From: Methanoregula sp.
GTDB lineage: Archaea; Halobacteriota; Methanomicrobia; Methanomicrobiales; Methanospirillaceae
Assembly: GCA_041645435.1 (NCBI GenBank)
Contig: JBAZQB010000007.1
Location: 62,001 to 126,000, forward strand
Length of the DNA: 64,000 nt
Direction: 5' to 3'
Position 1 is the stretch's first letter, and every line of letters starts with the position of its first letter. Of this stretch, positions 9,190-17,012 are shown in pieces. The notes below the pieces were generated by a model. The model made no database searches. It saw only the letters and a program-made list of their open reading frames with translations, and was not told the DNA's origin. A program made the position numbers and the translations under genes.

Positions 9190-9681
9190 ATGCCGGTTGC
9201 AGATTCTGTCACTGTAGGAAAGAATGTAATAATCCATCATCCAGGTCTTGTTAATCTTTATGGATGTTTTATTGGTGATGACACAAAAATCGGCACCTTT
9301 GTTGAGATTCAAAAAAATGCGCGGGTCGGTTCCCGATGTAAAATCTCTTCACATAGTTTTATCTGTGAGGGTGTGATCCTTGAAGATGAAGTTTTTATTG
9401 GGCATGGTGTTATGTTCACCAATGATCCAACTCCTAGGTCTACTGATAGAACAGGATTGCTGAAAAAAGATGGCGACTGGAAAGTTGTCCCAACTCTTGT
9501 TAAAAAAGGGGCAGCTATTGGGAGCAATGCAACGATAATTGCCGGTGTAACAATTGGGGAGTCTGCGCTTGTGGGAGCAGGTGCAGTTGTCACCCATGAT
9601 GTACCCCCATATGCTAAAGTTGCGGGAGTACCCGCACGCATTCTTGGAAACGTAACCGATGTTGCCGAGAGGATATTATGA
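9190..9681 (+). CDS. Hexapeptide-repeat sugar N-acetyltransferase (WbpD/WlbB-like)
   Basis: A 163-residue left-handed beta-helix protein built of [LIV]-G-x4 repeats. The FIGHGVMFTNDPTPR loop and PTLVKKGAAIGSNATIIAGVTIGE are hallmarks of the WbpD/WlbB subgroup, which acetylates the 3-amino group of UDP-2-acetamido-3-amino-glucuronate. The WbpB-like dehydrogenase (11028) and WbpE-like aminotransferase (12051) lie close by, so the three would complete that pathway. The start has GGGTGAT at 9180-9186. It overlaps the next gene by four bases. The assignment to the subgroup is from motif memory, not a search. Confidence 0.88.
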   Translation: MPVADSVTVGKNVIIHHPGLVNLYGCFIGDDTKIGTFVEIQKNARVGSRCKISSHSFICEGVILEDEVFIGHGVMFTNDPTPRSTDRTGLLKKDGDWKVVPTLVKKGAAIGSNATIIAGVTIGESALVGAGAVVTHDVPPYAKVAGVPARILGNVTDVAERIL

Positions 9682-10055
9682 CATATATGGGTTGGATTCT
9701 CCTCCTTTTTTGTGGTATTGTACAAACAGCGGCAAATCTGTGTTTACGTGCCGGTGTAGATCGGGCAGGAGGTTTTTTTTTCAATATTCCAACCATGAGT
9801 CAGTCAATGATGAAATTATTGAGCCAGCCATTGTTTGATATTGGCGTAATATTCTATGCGTTGGCGGCTATAATCTGGTTCCGGATAATAGCAACAGAAC
9901 AACTGAGTATTGCTTATCCGGTTCTTGTGAGTGTCACATTTATCCTTGTCACTATCGGGGCTGTGTTGATTTTTCAGGAATCAATGACATGGTTAAAAAT
10001 CCTTGGAGTATTAACAATAATTGTGGGAATTGTTATCATGAGCTGGAGTAAGTGA
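9678..10055 (+). CDS. Small EamA/SMR-type membrane transporter (ArnE/F-like)
   Basis: A 125-residue protein with four hydrophobic segments, the layout of the small multidrug resistance / EamA half-transporters. The end reads YPVLVSVTF, then GAVLIFQES and LGVLTIIVGIVIM, as in ArnE/ArnF and related lipid-linked-sugar flippases. A role in flipping a polyprenyl-phosphate-linked sugar across the membrane is inferred from position between glycan enzymes. It overlaps both neighbours by four bases, indicating a co-translated operon. A drug-efflux role is less likely in this context. Confidence 0.8.
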   Translation: MTYMGWILLLFCGIVQTAANLCLRAGVDRAGGFFFNIPTMSQSMMKLLSQPLFDIGVIFYALAAIIWFRIIATEQLSIAYPVLVSVTFILVTIGAVLIFQESMTWLKILGVLTIIVGIVIMSWSK

Positions 10056-10981
10056 GTTTTATGGTGGGGGAATTGAATAGTAAATTACAATTTGTCAATA
10101 AATATGATGATATCGATATCAACATTGAAGAATTACACTCACAGTTCAATCGAAAAACATCATCATTTTTTTTTAAATTAAAATTATATCCAACCCTTTT
10201 ATTGATCTATCTTGGATTATGGGAAAGACTCATAGATTCGGGTAATATTCGTTATTATTTTGAAGAATTCTCCAATTATTGGACATCATCACTTAAAGGA
10301 CGTCCATTAAGAATCCATGATTTTTTTTATTTATACTCCAATTATCGTGGAAAATTTCATTCGATTGAGATAAAGGATAATTCAACCGCAGACGAATTTC
10401 TTAACACTTGGCAAAAAAAAGAGAATATTTTTCTGGTATTCCAAAGTGTGTATAAATATGCATTATATCCGATTTCATTCTACCCATATAAAAATTACAT
10501 ACGACGTGCAAACCAGATATTAGAATATGGATGTGGTGTTGCACCGATTACTCAAAGTTGTCTGAGGTTTTCAATTAAAGAACAACAATGTTTTACTATT
10601 GCAGATATCAGGAGTTTTTCTTTTCACTATGCGAAATATCAATTATCAAAATTTGAAAAAGTTACTTTTATAGATATTCCACCGCATAAACCGGTCCAAT
10701 TTCCAAAAAAATTTGATTTGGTTTTTTTAATGACTGTGATTGAACATTTACCCGATCCCCTCGAAGTTCTCCAAGGAATAACGAATAATCTAAATGATGA
10801 TGCAATCCTAATATTTGATTTTGTAAAAAGTGAGGGGAAAGGACTGGATACAATCGAAGCCTTAAGACAAAGAAAAGAAGTTTTAGACTTTATTAATTCC
10901 AATTACAGTCTCATTTCAGGTAAGTTTTATTTTGAAAAATCGATGGGAACAACAATCGTAAAAAAACGTGACCGCAAATGA
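10052..10981 (+). CDS. SAM-dependent methyltransferase
   Basis: A class I methyltransferase whose SAM-binding core begins near residue 160 with ILEYGCGVAPIT. A strand with VTFIDIPP follows, and FDLVFLMTVIEHLPDP is the typical post-motif segment. The first 150 residues are lysine- and aromatic-rich and match nothing I recognise. The gene is clearly more AT-rich than its neighbours, which suggests it was acquired separately. The GTG start at 10052 overlaps the previous stop; an in-frame ATG at 10061 is an alternative. It likely methylates a sugar of the glycan; the acceptor is unknown. Confidence 0.8.
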   Translation: MSFMVGELNSKLQFVNKYDDIDINIEELHSQFNRKTSSFFFKLKLYPTLLLIYLGLWERLIDSGNIRYYFEEFSNYWTSSLKGRPLRIHDFFYLYSNYRGKFHSIEIKDNSTADEFLNTWQKKENIFLVFQSVYKYALYPISFYPYKNYIRRANQILEYGCGVAPITQSCLRFSIKEQQCFTIADIRSFSFHYAKYQLSKFEKVTFIDIPPHKPVQFPKKFDLVFLMTVIEHLPDPLEVLQGITNNLNDDAILIFDFVKSEGKGLDTIEALRQRKEVLDFINSNYSLISGKFYFEKSMGTTIVKKRDRK

Positions 10982-11027
10982 ATACGAAATTGCATATTTT
11001 TAATTATTATCGGGGTAAGTGAATAGT

Positions 11028-12038
11028 ATGGTAGGTGTTGGAATTGTCGGGTATGGATATTGGGGTCCTAATCTGGTCAGAAATTTTTCCGAGGTTGACT
11101 GCTGTGAGGTTGTAGCTGTTTCTGATTTCAGGAAAGAACGCTTATCACTCGTTTCCAAACGTTATCCCAAAGTAAAGACTACAACTGAATTTCAAGATAT
11201 TCTTCGTAATGAGGCTGTCGATGCAGTTGTTATCGCCACACCGGTTTCAACTCATTATGATCTTACTATGCAGGCATTGCGTGCAGGCAAACATGTTTTT
11301 GTAGAGAAACCGATTGCCCACTCCTCAAAAGCTGCTCAGGAAATGATCGATGAAGCAAAACGACTGGGACTTACCCTGCAGGTAGATCATACCTTTATTT
11401 ACACCGGTGCCGTCGAAAAAATGCACCAGCTTGTTGCAGGAAATGAGCTGGGTGATATTTACTATTATGATTCGGTCCGGGTGAATCTGGGTCTCTTCCA
11501 GAACGATGTAAGTGTGGTCTGGGATCTTGCAGTCCATGATCTCGCCATCATGGATTATATTATTCCGGAACGTCCTGTTTCAGTATCTGCCATTGGTATC
11601 AGCCATGTGCCGGGAAAGCCCCAGAATCTTGCCTATATCACGCTCCTCTTCAATTCCACCCTGATTGCCCATTTCCATGTCAACTGGCTTTCACCGGTAA
11701 AAGTACGTCGTGCCCTCCTGGGCGGTAGTCGCAAGATGGTGGTGTATGATGATCTTGAACCCAGTGAAAAGATCAAGATTTATGACCGGGGTATCACCGT
11801 TCAGCAGGACAAGGACGACCTCTACAAACTCATGATCGGGTATCGTGTTGGCGATATGCATGCGCCGCAGCTTGATATTACTGAAGCACTCTTAAAAGAA
11901 GCCCGGCATTTCGTGGATTGCATCCAGCACCACAAAAAGCCCCTCACGAGTGGCGAATCCGGCCTTCAGATCGTAAAAATCCTCGAAGCAGCATCTGAAT
12001 CGATGACCAAAAATGGAAAATTTATCCCCATTTCATAA
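11028..12038 (+). CDS. Gfo/Idh/MocA oxidoreductase (WbpB/WlbA-like)
   Basis: An NAD-dependent sugar dehydrogenase. The N-terminal Rossmann fold has GIVGYGYWGPN and the family signature EKP is found in VFVEKPIAHS. The C-terminal beta-sheet domain follows. The GYWGPNLVRNF start and the WDLAVHDLAIMDY motif are typical of the WlbA/WbpB group, which oxidises UDP-GlcNAc-uronate at C3. It is next to the WbpE-like aminotransferase (12 bases apart), which uses the 3-keto product. I prefer ATG 11028, about eight bases after GGGGTAAG; a GTG at 11019 in the same frame is possible. Expected length 336 residues, normal for the family. Confidence 0.9.
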   Translation: MVGVGIVGYGYWGPNLVRNFSEVDCCEVVAVSDFRKERLSLVSKRYPKVKTTTEFQDILRNEAVDAVVIATPVSTHYDLTMQALRAGKHVFVEKPIAHSSKAAQEMIDEAKRLGLTLQVDHTFIYTGAVEKMHQLVAGNELGDIYYYDSVRVNLGLFQNDVSVVWDLAVHDLAIMDYIIPERPVSVSAIGISHVPGKPQNLAYITLLFNSTLIAHFHVNWLSPVKVRRALLGGSRKMVVYDDLEPSEKIKIYDRGITVQQDKDDLYKLMIGYRVGDMHAPQLDITEALLKEARHFVDCIQHHKKPLTSGESGLQIVKILEAASESMTKNGKFIPIS

Positions 12039-12050
12039 TACGGAGCACCC

Positions 12051-13136
12051 ATGATTCCATTTCTTGATCTTCGGGCACAATACCATTCGATAAAAGAAGA
12101 GATTGATGCAACAGTACTTAGGGTTCTTGAGAGCACCCAGTTTGTTTTGGGGGATGAAGTCACTGCATTTGAAAAAGAATTTGCAGTTTATTGCGGTGCA
12201 AAGCATGGAGCCGGGGTAAATTCCGGGACCAGTGCCCTTCACCTGGCGCTCCTGGCTGCCGGTGTGGGTCCGGGCGATGAAGTGATTACGGTTCCCTTTA
12301 CCTTTGTTGCAACAGTTGCTGCGATTGGTTATACCGGTGCAAAACCCGTTTTTGTTGATATCGACCCGGAATCGTTCACTATAAACCCAGATCTTATCGA
12401 ATCGAAAATTACGCCCCGTACCAAAGGGATTATTCCGGTTCATCTCTATGGTCAGCCTGCAGATATGGATCCCATCATGGCTATTGCGAAGAAATATAAC
12501 CTGACGGTGATTGAAGATGCTGCACAGGCGCATGGTGCAGAATATAAAGGACGTCGTGTCGGAAGCATCGGGGATATGGGTTGTTTCAGTTTTTATCCGG
12601 GAAAAAACCTCGGGGCCTATGGTGAAGGGGGCATGGTGACAACAAACAATCCGGAATACAACCGTGTTGTGAGGATGCTTAGGGACTGGGGTGCAGAGAA
12701 AAAATATTATCATGATCTCAAAGGGTTTAATTACCGCCTAGAGGGAATGCAGGGGGCTATCCTGCGGGTAAAACTCAGGTATCTTGAACAATGGACTGAA
12801 GCACGGCGTGCCCATGCGAAAAAGTATAACGATCTGATCACCGGTGTCCCGACTCCGAAAGAGATGGCATATTCACGCCATGTCTACCATGTATATGCTG
12901 TTCGGACATCACAGCGGGAATTGCTGCAAAAGAAATTGCAGGAACAAGGAATCAGTACGGGGATTCATTACCCGATTCCTGTTCACCTGCTCAAAGCATG
13001 GCAGGAACTCGGATACCAGAAAGGGGATTTCCCCCACAGTGAGAAAGCAGCAGATGAAGTTTTGTCGTTGCCGATGTTTCCGGAAATGACGGATGAACAG
13101 ATCGAAATGGTAAGCAGGTTGGTTTATAATGGATAA
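12051..13136 (+). CDS. DegT/DnrJ/EryC1 sugar aminotransferase (WbpE/WlbC-like)
   Basis: A PLP-dependent aminotransferase of nucleotide sugars, 361 residues. The start IPFLDLRAQY is diagnostic of the WbpE/WlbC branch. NSGTSALHLAL binds PLP phosphate, VIEDAAQAHGAEY holds the Asp that pairs with the pyridine nitrogen, and the catalytic Lys is in FYPGKNLGAYGEGG. It should aminate the 3-keto sugar produced by the preceding dehydrogenase. It overlaps the next gene by eight bases. With the acetyltransferase at 9190 it gives the full route to a 2,3-diacetamido uronic acid, a sugar known in archaeal N-glycans. The substrate is inferred. Confidence 0.9.
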   Translation: MIPFLDLRAQYHSIKEEIDATVLRVLESTQFVLGDEVTAFEKEFAVYCGAKHGAGVNSGTSALHLALLAAGVGPGDEVITVPFTFVATVAAIGYTGAKPVFVDIDPESFTINPDLIESKITPRTKGIIPVHLYGQPADMDPIMAIAKKYNLTVIEDAAQAHGAEYKGRRVGSIGDMGCFSFYPGKNLGAYGEGGMVTTNNPEYNRVVRMLRDWGAEKKYYHDLKGFNYRLEGMQGAILRVKLRYLEQWTEARRAHAKKYNDLITGVPTPKEMAYSRHVYHVYAVRTSQRELLQKKLQEQGISTGIHYPIPVHLLKAWQELGYQKGDFPHSEKAADEVLSLPMFPEMTDEQIEMVSRLVYNG

Positions 13137-13800
13137 ACCAAAATCACGAGTTGTAAAAGCAGTTCATGGCATCCGTGAAATTAAAAAGGATCCGGAATTT
13201 GAAATTGGATTGTCAAAACATTTACATGAAAAATATAGCCGACAAGGATTGTGTGAACTCTATAGCAGGTTTGTCAACGGAAATGGTGAACTGGATTTAC
13301 TGATACGTCGTGCTATTTTGCGTAGTATAGTCAAATGTTTTGGTAGTGGTATTCAAATTAACAGTGGTGTTCAATTTAAACACCCCGAAACATTTGAAAT
13401 TGGTAATAATGTGTTTCTTGGAGAAGGGACATATATTCAAGGTCGTTTTGATGGAAGATGTATTATCGGAAACAATACTTGGATCGGTCCCATGAGTTAT
13501 TTTGATGCAAGGGATCTAATCATCGGAGAAAATGTTGGTTGGGGTCCTGGAGCAAAAGTTCTTGGTTCAAAACATACGGGGAATCCAGCTGATGTTCCGA
13601 TAATTCAAACGGATTTGGAGATTATGCCCGTTATAATTGAGAACAATGTCGATATTGGAGTAAATGCTGTAATTTTACCGGGTGTTACTATTGGGGAATC
13701 AAGTATAATCGGTGCTGGAGCTGTGGTTGTAAAGGATGTCCCCCCATATTCCGTTGTGGCTGGTGTGCCAGCAAAAGTAATAAGGAGTAGGAAAGTATGA
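13129..13800 (+). CDS. Hexapeptide-repeat acyltransferase (LbH family)
   Basis: A 223-residue acyltransferase with an N-terminal helical extension of about 70 residues and then a left-handed beta helix. The helix region includes EIGNNVFLGEGTYI, CIIGNNTWIGP and VDIGVNAVILPGVTIGE, ending in the conserved VAGVPAKVI. This resembles maltose/galactoside O-acetyltransferases and sugar O-acetyltransferases of glycan clusters, not the WbpD subgroup. The catalytic His is probably in GSKHTG. It starts inside the aminotransferase gene, overlapping by eight bases, and overlaps the next start by four. It is somewhat more AT-rich than its flanks. The acceptor sugar is unknown. Confidence 0.85.
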   Translation: MDKPKSRVVKAVHGIREIKKDPEFEIGLSKHLHEKYSRQGLCELYSRFVNGNGELDLLIRRAILRSIVKCFGSGIQINSGVQFKHPETFEIGNNVFLGEGTYIQGRFDGRCIIGNNTWIGPMSYFDARDLIIGENVGWGPGAKVLGSKHTGNPADVPIIQTDLEIMPVIIENNVDIGVNAVILPGVTIGESSIIGAGAVVVKDVPPYSVVAGVPAKVIRSRKV

Positions 13801-14837
13801 TGAAAACCGAAGAAGGGCCGAATAATTTCAATAAATCATTAAAAACGGCTCTCGTAACCGGTGGAGCCGGTTTTATCGGTTCTGAATTAGTTCAACAACT
13901 TGCCTCGCGTGGTTATCAGGTAACAGTTGTAGATAATTTTGTGAATGGGAAACGTGAAAACCTTGCAGGGGTTCCGAAAAAATCTTTAAAGATCATTAAG
14001 GGAGACATTCGGGATGAGAAACTTATCCGGAATCTCATGGACGGAACTGATATGGTATTCCACCTTGCATGTCTCGGCGTCCGGCATTCAATCCACTCCC
14101 CGGTGGAAAACCATGAAGTGAATGCCTTTGGCGCACTTAATCTCCTCCTTGCCGCAAAAGAGGCGGAAGTAAAGCGTTTTGTCCACATTTCTACCTCCGA
14201 AGTATACGGAACTGCCATGACTGTTCCCATGGTTGAAGATCATCCCACGTATCCGATGACCGTTTATGGTGCAGCCAAACTCGCTGGCGAAGCGTATGCC
14301 CGCGCGTTTTACCGGACTTATGGTTTCCCGACCGTTATTGTACGGCCGTTCAATACATATGGCCCACGATGCCACCATGAAGGAGACAGCGGGGAAGTGA
14401 TCCCGAAATTCATGTTGAGGTGTCTTGCGGATCAACCCCTGGTTATTTTTGGGGATGGGACACAGACACGGGATTTTCTCTATGTCAGTGATACTGCTCG
14501 AGGAATTATTCTGGCAGGGGAGTCTGCTGATACTATAGGAAACACCATTAATCTGGGATCAGGTTCTGAGATTACCATCAATAAACTTGCAAAGGCCATT
14601 TCTGGTGTCACGAAAAAACCAGATGCCCGAATGCAACACGAAACGCAGCGCCCTGGAGATACCTTGCGATTGTATGCCGATATATCCCGGGCAAGAAAGA
14701 TCCTTGATTTTAAGCCAAAGGTCACGCTGAAAGAGGGGTTATCCAATCTGATGGCTTGGTATACAAGTCAGGGATCCTCTGCTGAAGACTTACTCGAACA
14801 AGAAGTAACTCATACCTGGATAAAACATGAACCGTAA
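13797..14837 (+). CDS. NAD-dependent sugar epimerase/4,6-dehydratase
   Basis: An extended SDR enzyme of 346 residues, with GGAGFIG near residue 22 and the active-site STSEVYG. The YxxxK motif is in VYGAAKLAGE, and RPFNTYGPR follows. The SEVYG form, with an acidic residue before VYG, is seen in 4,6-dehydratases such as LegB, so a dehydratase is more likely than a plain 4-epimerase. It is followed by an aminotransferase overlapping by eleven bases, the usual dehydratase/aminotransferase pairing for 4-amino-sugars. ATG occurs twice in a row at 13797 and 13800. Substrate is inferred to be a UDP-HexNAc. Confidence 0.83.
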   Translation: MMKTEEGPNNFNKSLKTALVTGGAGFIGSELVQQLASRGYQVTVVDNFVNGKRENLAGVPKKSLKIIKGDIRDEKLIRNLMDGTDMVFHLACLGVRHSIHSPVENHEVNAFGALNLLLAAKEAEVKRFVHISTSEVYGTAMTVPMVEDHPTYPMTVYGAAKLAGEAYARAFYRTYGFPTVIVRPFNTYGPRCHHEGDSGEVIPKFMLRCLADQPLVIFGDGTQTRDFLYVSDTARGIILAGESADTIGNTINLGSGSEITINKLAKAISGVTKKPDARMQHETQRPGDTLRLYADISRARKILDFKPKVTLKEGLSNLMAWYTSQGSSAEDLLEQEVTHTWIKHEP

Positions 14838-16002
14838 TGTTCAAGAAAAACGCATGACAATTCCTGTGGCAAAACCTTGGATGGGACAGGAAGAGGCTGA
14901 TGCTGCAAAACGAGCAATTCTCTCTGGGTGGGTTACCCAGGGACCGGAAGTTGCAGCGTTTGAACGGGAGTTTGCTGCTACAGTTGGTGCCACATATGCC
15001 TGCGCTGTTTCCAACTGCACAACCGCCCTTCATGTCGCCCTCCTTGCCACCGGTGTAAAAAACAACGATGAAGTAATCACGGTCAGTCACTCGTTCATTG
15101 CGACGGCTAACAGTATCCGGTACTGTGGAGCAATCCCGGTCTTTATCGACATTGATCCCCGTACTTTTAATATGAATCCGGACCTGATTGAAGACGCCAT
15201 CACAGATCGTACAAAGGCAATACTTGCAGTGCATCAGCTGGGGATGCCCTGCGATATGAAAAAAATCAATACGATTGCATGTAGTTATGACATACCGGTT
15301 ATTGAAGATGCTGCATGTGCAAGCGGAAGCGAAATCCGGAATGGAAGAACATGGGAAAAGATTGGAAAACCTCACGGGAATATTGCCTGCTTCTCCTTCC
15401 ATCCCCGCAAACTTCTCACAACCGGTGACGGGGGCATGTTAACCACCGGACAGGTTGACCGTGATGCCACATTCCGTCTTCTCCGGCAGCATGGGATGAA
15501 TGTACCGGACTCTGTCCGTCATGGTGCTCATGAAGTAATCTTTGAATCCTATCCGGTTTTTGGTTATAATTACCGTATGACCGATATTCAGGGAGCTGTT
15601 GGCAGGGAGCAGTTAAAACGGCTTGATGATATGATTGAACGCCGCAGGTATCTTGCGGAACGATACCGGCAGGTTCTTGATGGAACTACGGATTTAATCC
15701 TCCCGTATGAACCACCCTGGGCAAGTAGTAACTGGCAAAGTTATTGTGTGAGACTCACTGACGTATGTGATCAGAAGAAGATAATGCAGTATCTGCTCGA
15801 TAGGGGAATTGCCACACGTCGCGGGGTTATGTGTGCCCACCGGGAAAATCCCTATGTAGGTACCTGCCGGTTTGATTTGTCTGAATCAGAAAAAGCCCAG
15901 GACCATTGTATTATCCTGCCACTGTTTCACCAGATGACAGATAAAGAACAGGATTATGTTGCAAAACACTTGATAACTGCATGTCATGAGATGATTAAAT
16001 GA
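14827..16002 (+). CDS. DegT/DnrJ/EryC1 sugar aminotransferase
   Basis: A second PLP-dependent sugar aminotransferase, 391 residues and only distantly similar to the one at 12051. SNCTTALHVALLATG binds the cofactor, IEDAACASGSE carries the pyridine Asp and SFHPRKLLTTGDGG carries the catalytic Lys. The following FGYNYRMTDIQGAVG is the standard family motif. It overlaps the dehydratase-like gene and probably aminates its 4-keto product. Together with the NeuB-like synthase this might supply a diamino-nonulosonate such as legionaminate, but UDP-sugar specificity cannot be decided here. A later ATG at 14854 is a possible shorter start. Confidence 0.9.
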   Translation: MNRNVQEKRMTIPVAKPWMGQEEADAAKRAILSGWVTQGPEVAAFEREFAATVGATYACAVSNCTTALHVALLATGVKNNDEVITVSHSFIATANSIRYCGAIPVFIDIDPRTFNMNPDLIEDAITDRTKAILAVHQLGMPCDMKKINTIACSYDIPVIEDAACASGSEIRNGRTWEKIGKPHGNIACFSFHPRKLLTTGDGGMLTTGQVDRDATFRLLRQHGMNVPDSVRHGAHEVIFESYPVFGYNYRMTDIQGAVGREQLKRLDDMIERRRYLAERYRQVLDGTTDLILPYEPPWASSNWQSYCVRLTDVCDQKKIMQYLLDRGIATRRGVMCAHRENPYVGTCRFDLSESEKAQDHCIILPLFHQMTDKEQDYVAKHLITACHEMIK

Positions 16003-16991
16003 CTGAAAACAATATGCATGATAATCCGGCTGGGTTAAATAATAACAATAATTCTGATAAAAAAAAAAATCCCCTGCTTTCTGTTATTACTCCTGCATAT
16101 AATGAAGAAAAAAATATTCCTGAATTGTATACTTGCCTCAACGAAGTGATTACAAGATTAGGAATTTCTTGGGAGTGGATTGTTATCGATGACCACTCTT
16201 CAGATACTACCTTTGATGTAATCAGGCATATCTCAAATTCTGATCCACAGGTCCGTGGAATTCGTCTTTCACGTAACCATGGATCACATACCGCAATAAT
16301 GTGTGGGATAAGTTATGCACGGGGGGATTGTGCAGTTATCATGGCAGCAGATCTCCAAGATCCGCCGGAGGTCATTCCTTCACTCTATGAAAAATGGAAA
16401 GCCGGGATCCACGTTGTCTGGGCGGTCAGACAACAACGTGAAGGGATTCGTACTCAGGATCACTTGTTTGCACGAATTTATTACCGGATCATGCGGGATA
16501 TTGTTGGCATACAGAATATTCATCCATCCGGTGCGGATTTCTTTTTAATCGATCATCGTGTTATTAATGGCATTCTGCAATTCCAAGAAAAAAACCGGAG
16601 TATTCTGGCATTAGTTGCCTGGATGGGTTACAAACAGGATTTTATCGAATATACAAAAAAGGCCCGTCTCCATGGAGAATCCGGATGGAGTTTCAAGAAA
16701 AAAATCACACTTGTGATCGATTCCATCACGTCATTCAGCTATCTTCCGATACGATTTATGTCCTATATCGGAATTATTACTGCAATTTTCGGGTTTCTTT
16801 ACGCTCTCTTTATAATTCTGAATGCAATCACCGGCAAACCTCCTGAAGGTTGGTCCTCCCTGATGGTTGTAATCCTGATTATAGGGGGTATCCAGATGGT
16901 AATGCTGGGAGTTCTTGGGGAATATGTCTGGCGGGCACTGGACGAATCACGGAAAAGACCCCAGTTCCTTATCGAAGAAACAACATCCTGA
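15999..16991 (+). CDS. Polyprenyl-phosphate GT2 glycosyltransferase (ArnC/DPM-like)
   Basis: A 330-residue GT2 enzyme that transfers a sugar from a nucleotide donor onto a polyprenyl phosphate. SVITPAYNEEKNIP near residue 28 begins the catalytic domain, followed by VIDDHSSDTT and the metal-binding AADLQDPPE. KKARLHGESGW is the membrane-proximal signature of this subfamily. Two C-terminal hydrophobic segments (about 240-310) anchor it. It overlaps the aminotransferase by four bases, so it may load the aminated sugar onto dolichyl phosphate. That donor assignment is inference. The start is an ATGA overlap. Confidence 0.92.
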   Translation: MTENNMHDNPAGLNNNNNSDKKKNPLLSVITPAYNEEKNIPELYTCLNEVITRLGISWEWIVIDDHSSDTTFDVIRHISNSDPQVRGIRLSRNHGSHTAIMCGISYARGDCAVIMAADLQDPPEVIPSLYEKWKAGIHVVWAVRQQREGIRTQDHLFARIYYRIMRDIVGIQNIHPSGADFFLIDHRVINGILQFQEKNRSILALVAWMGYKQDFIEYTKKARLHGESGWSFKKKITLVIDSITSFSYLPIRFMSYIGIITAIFGFLYALFIILNAITGKPPEGWSSLMVVILIIGGIQMVMLGVLGEYVWRALDESRKRPQFLIEETTS

Positions 16992-17012
16992 TAATAACAA
17001 ATCGGAAAGACC

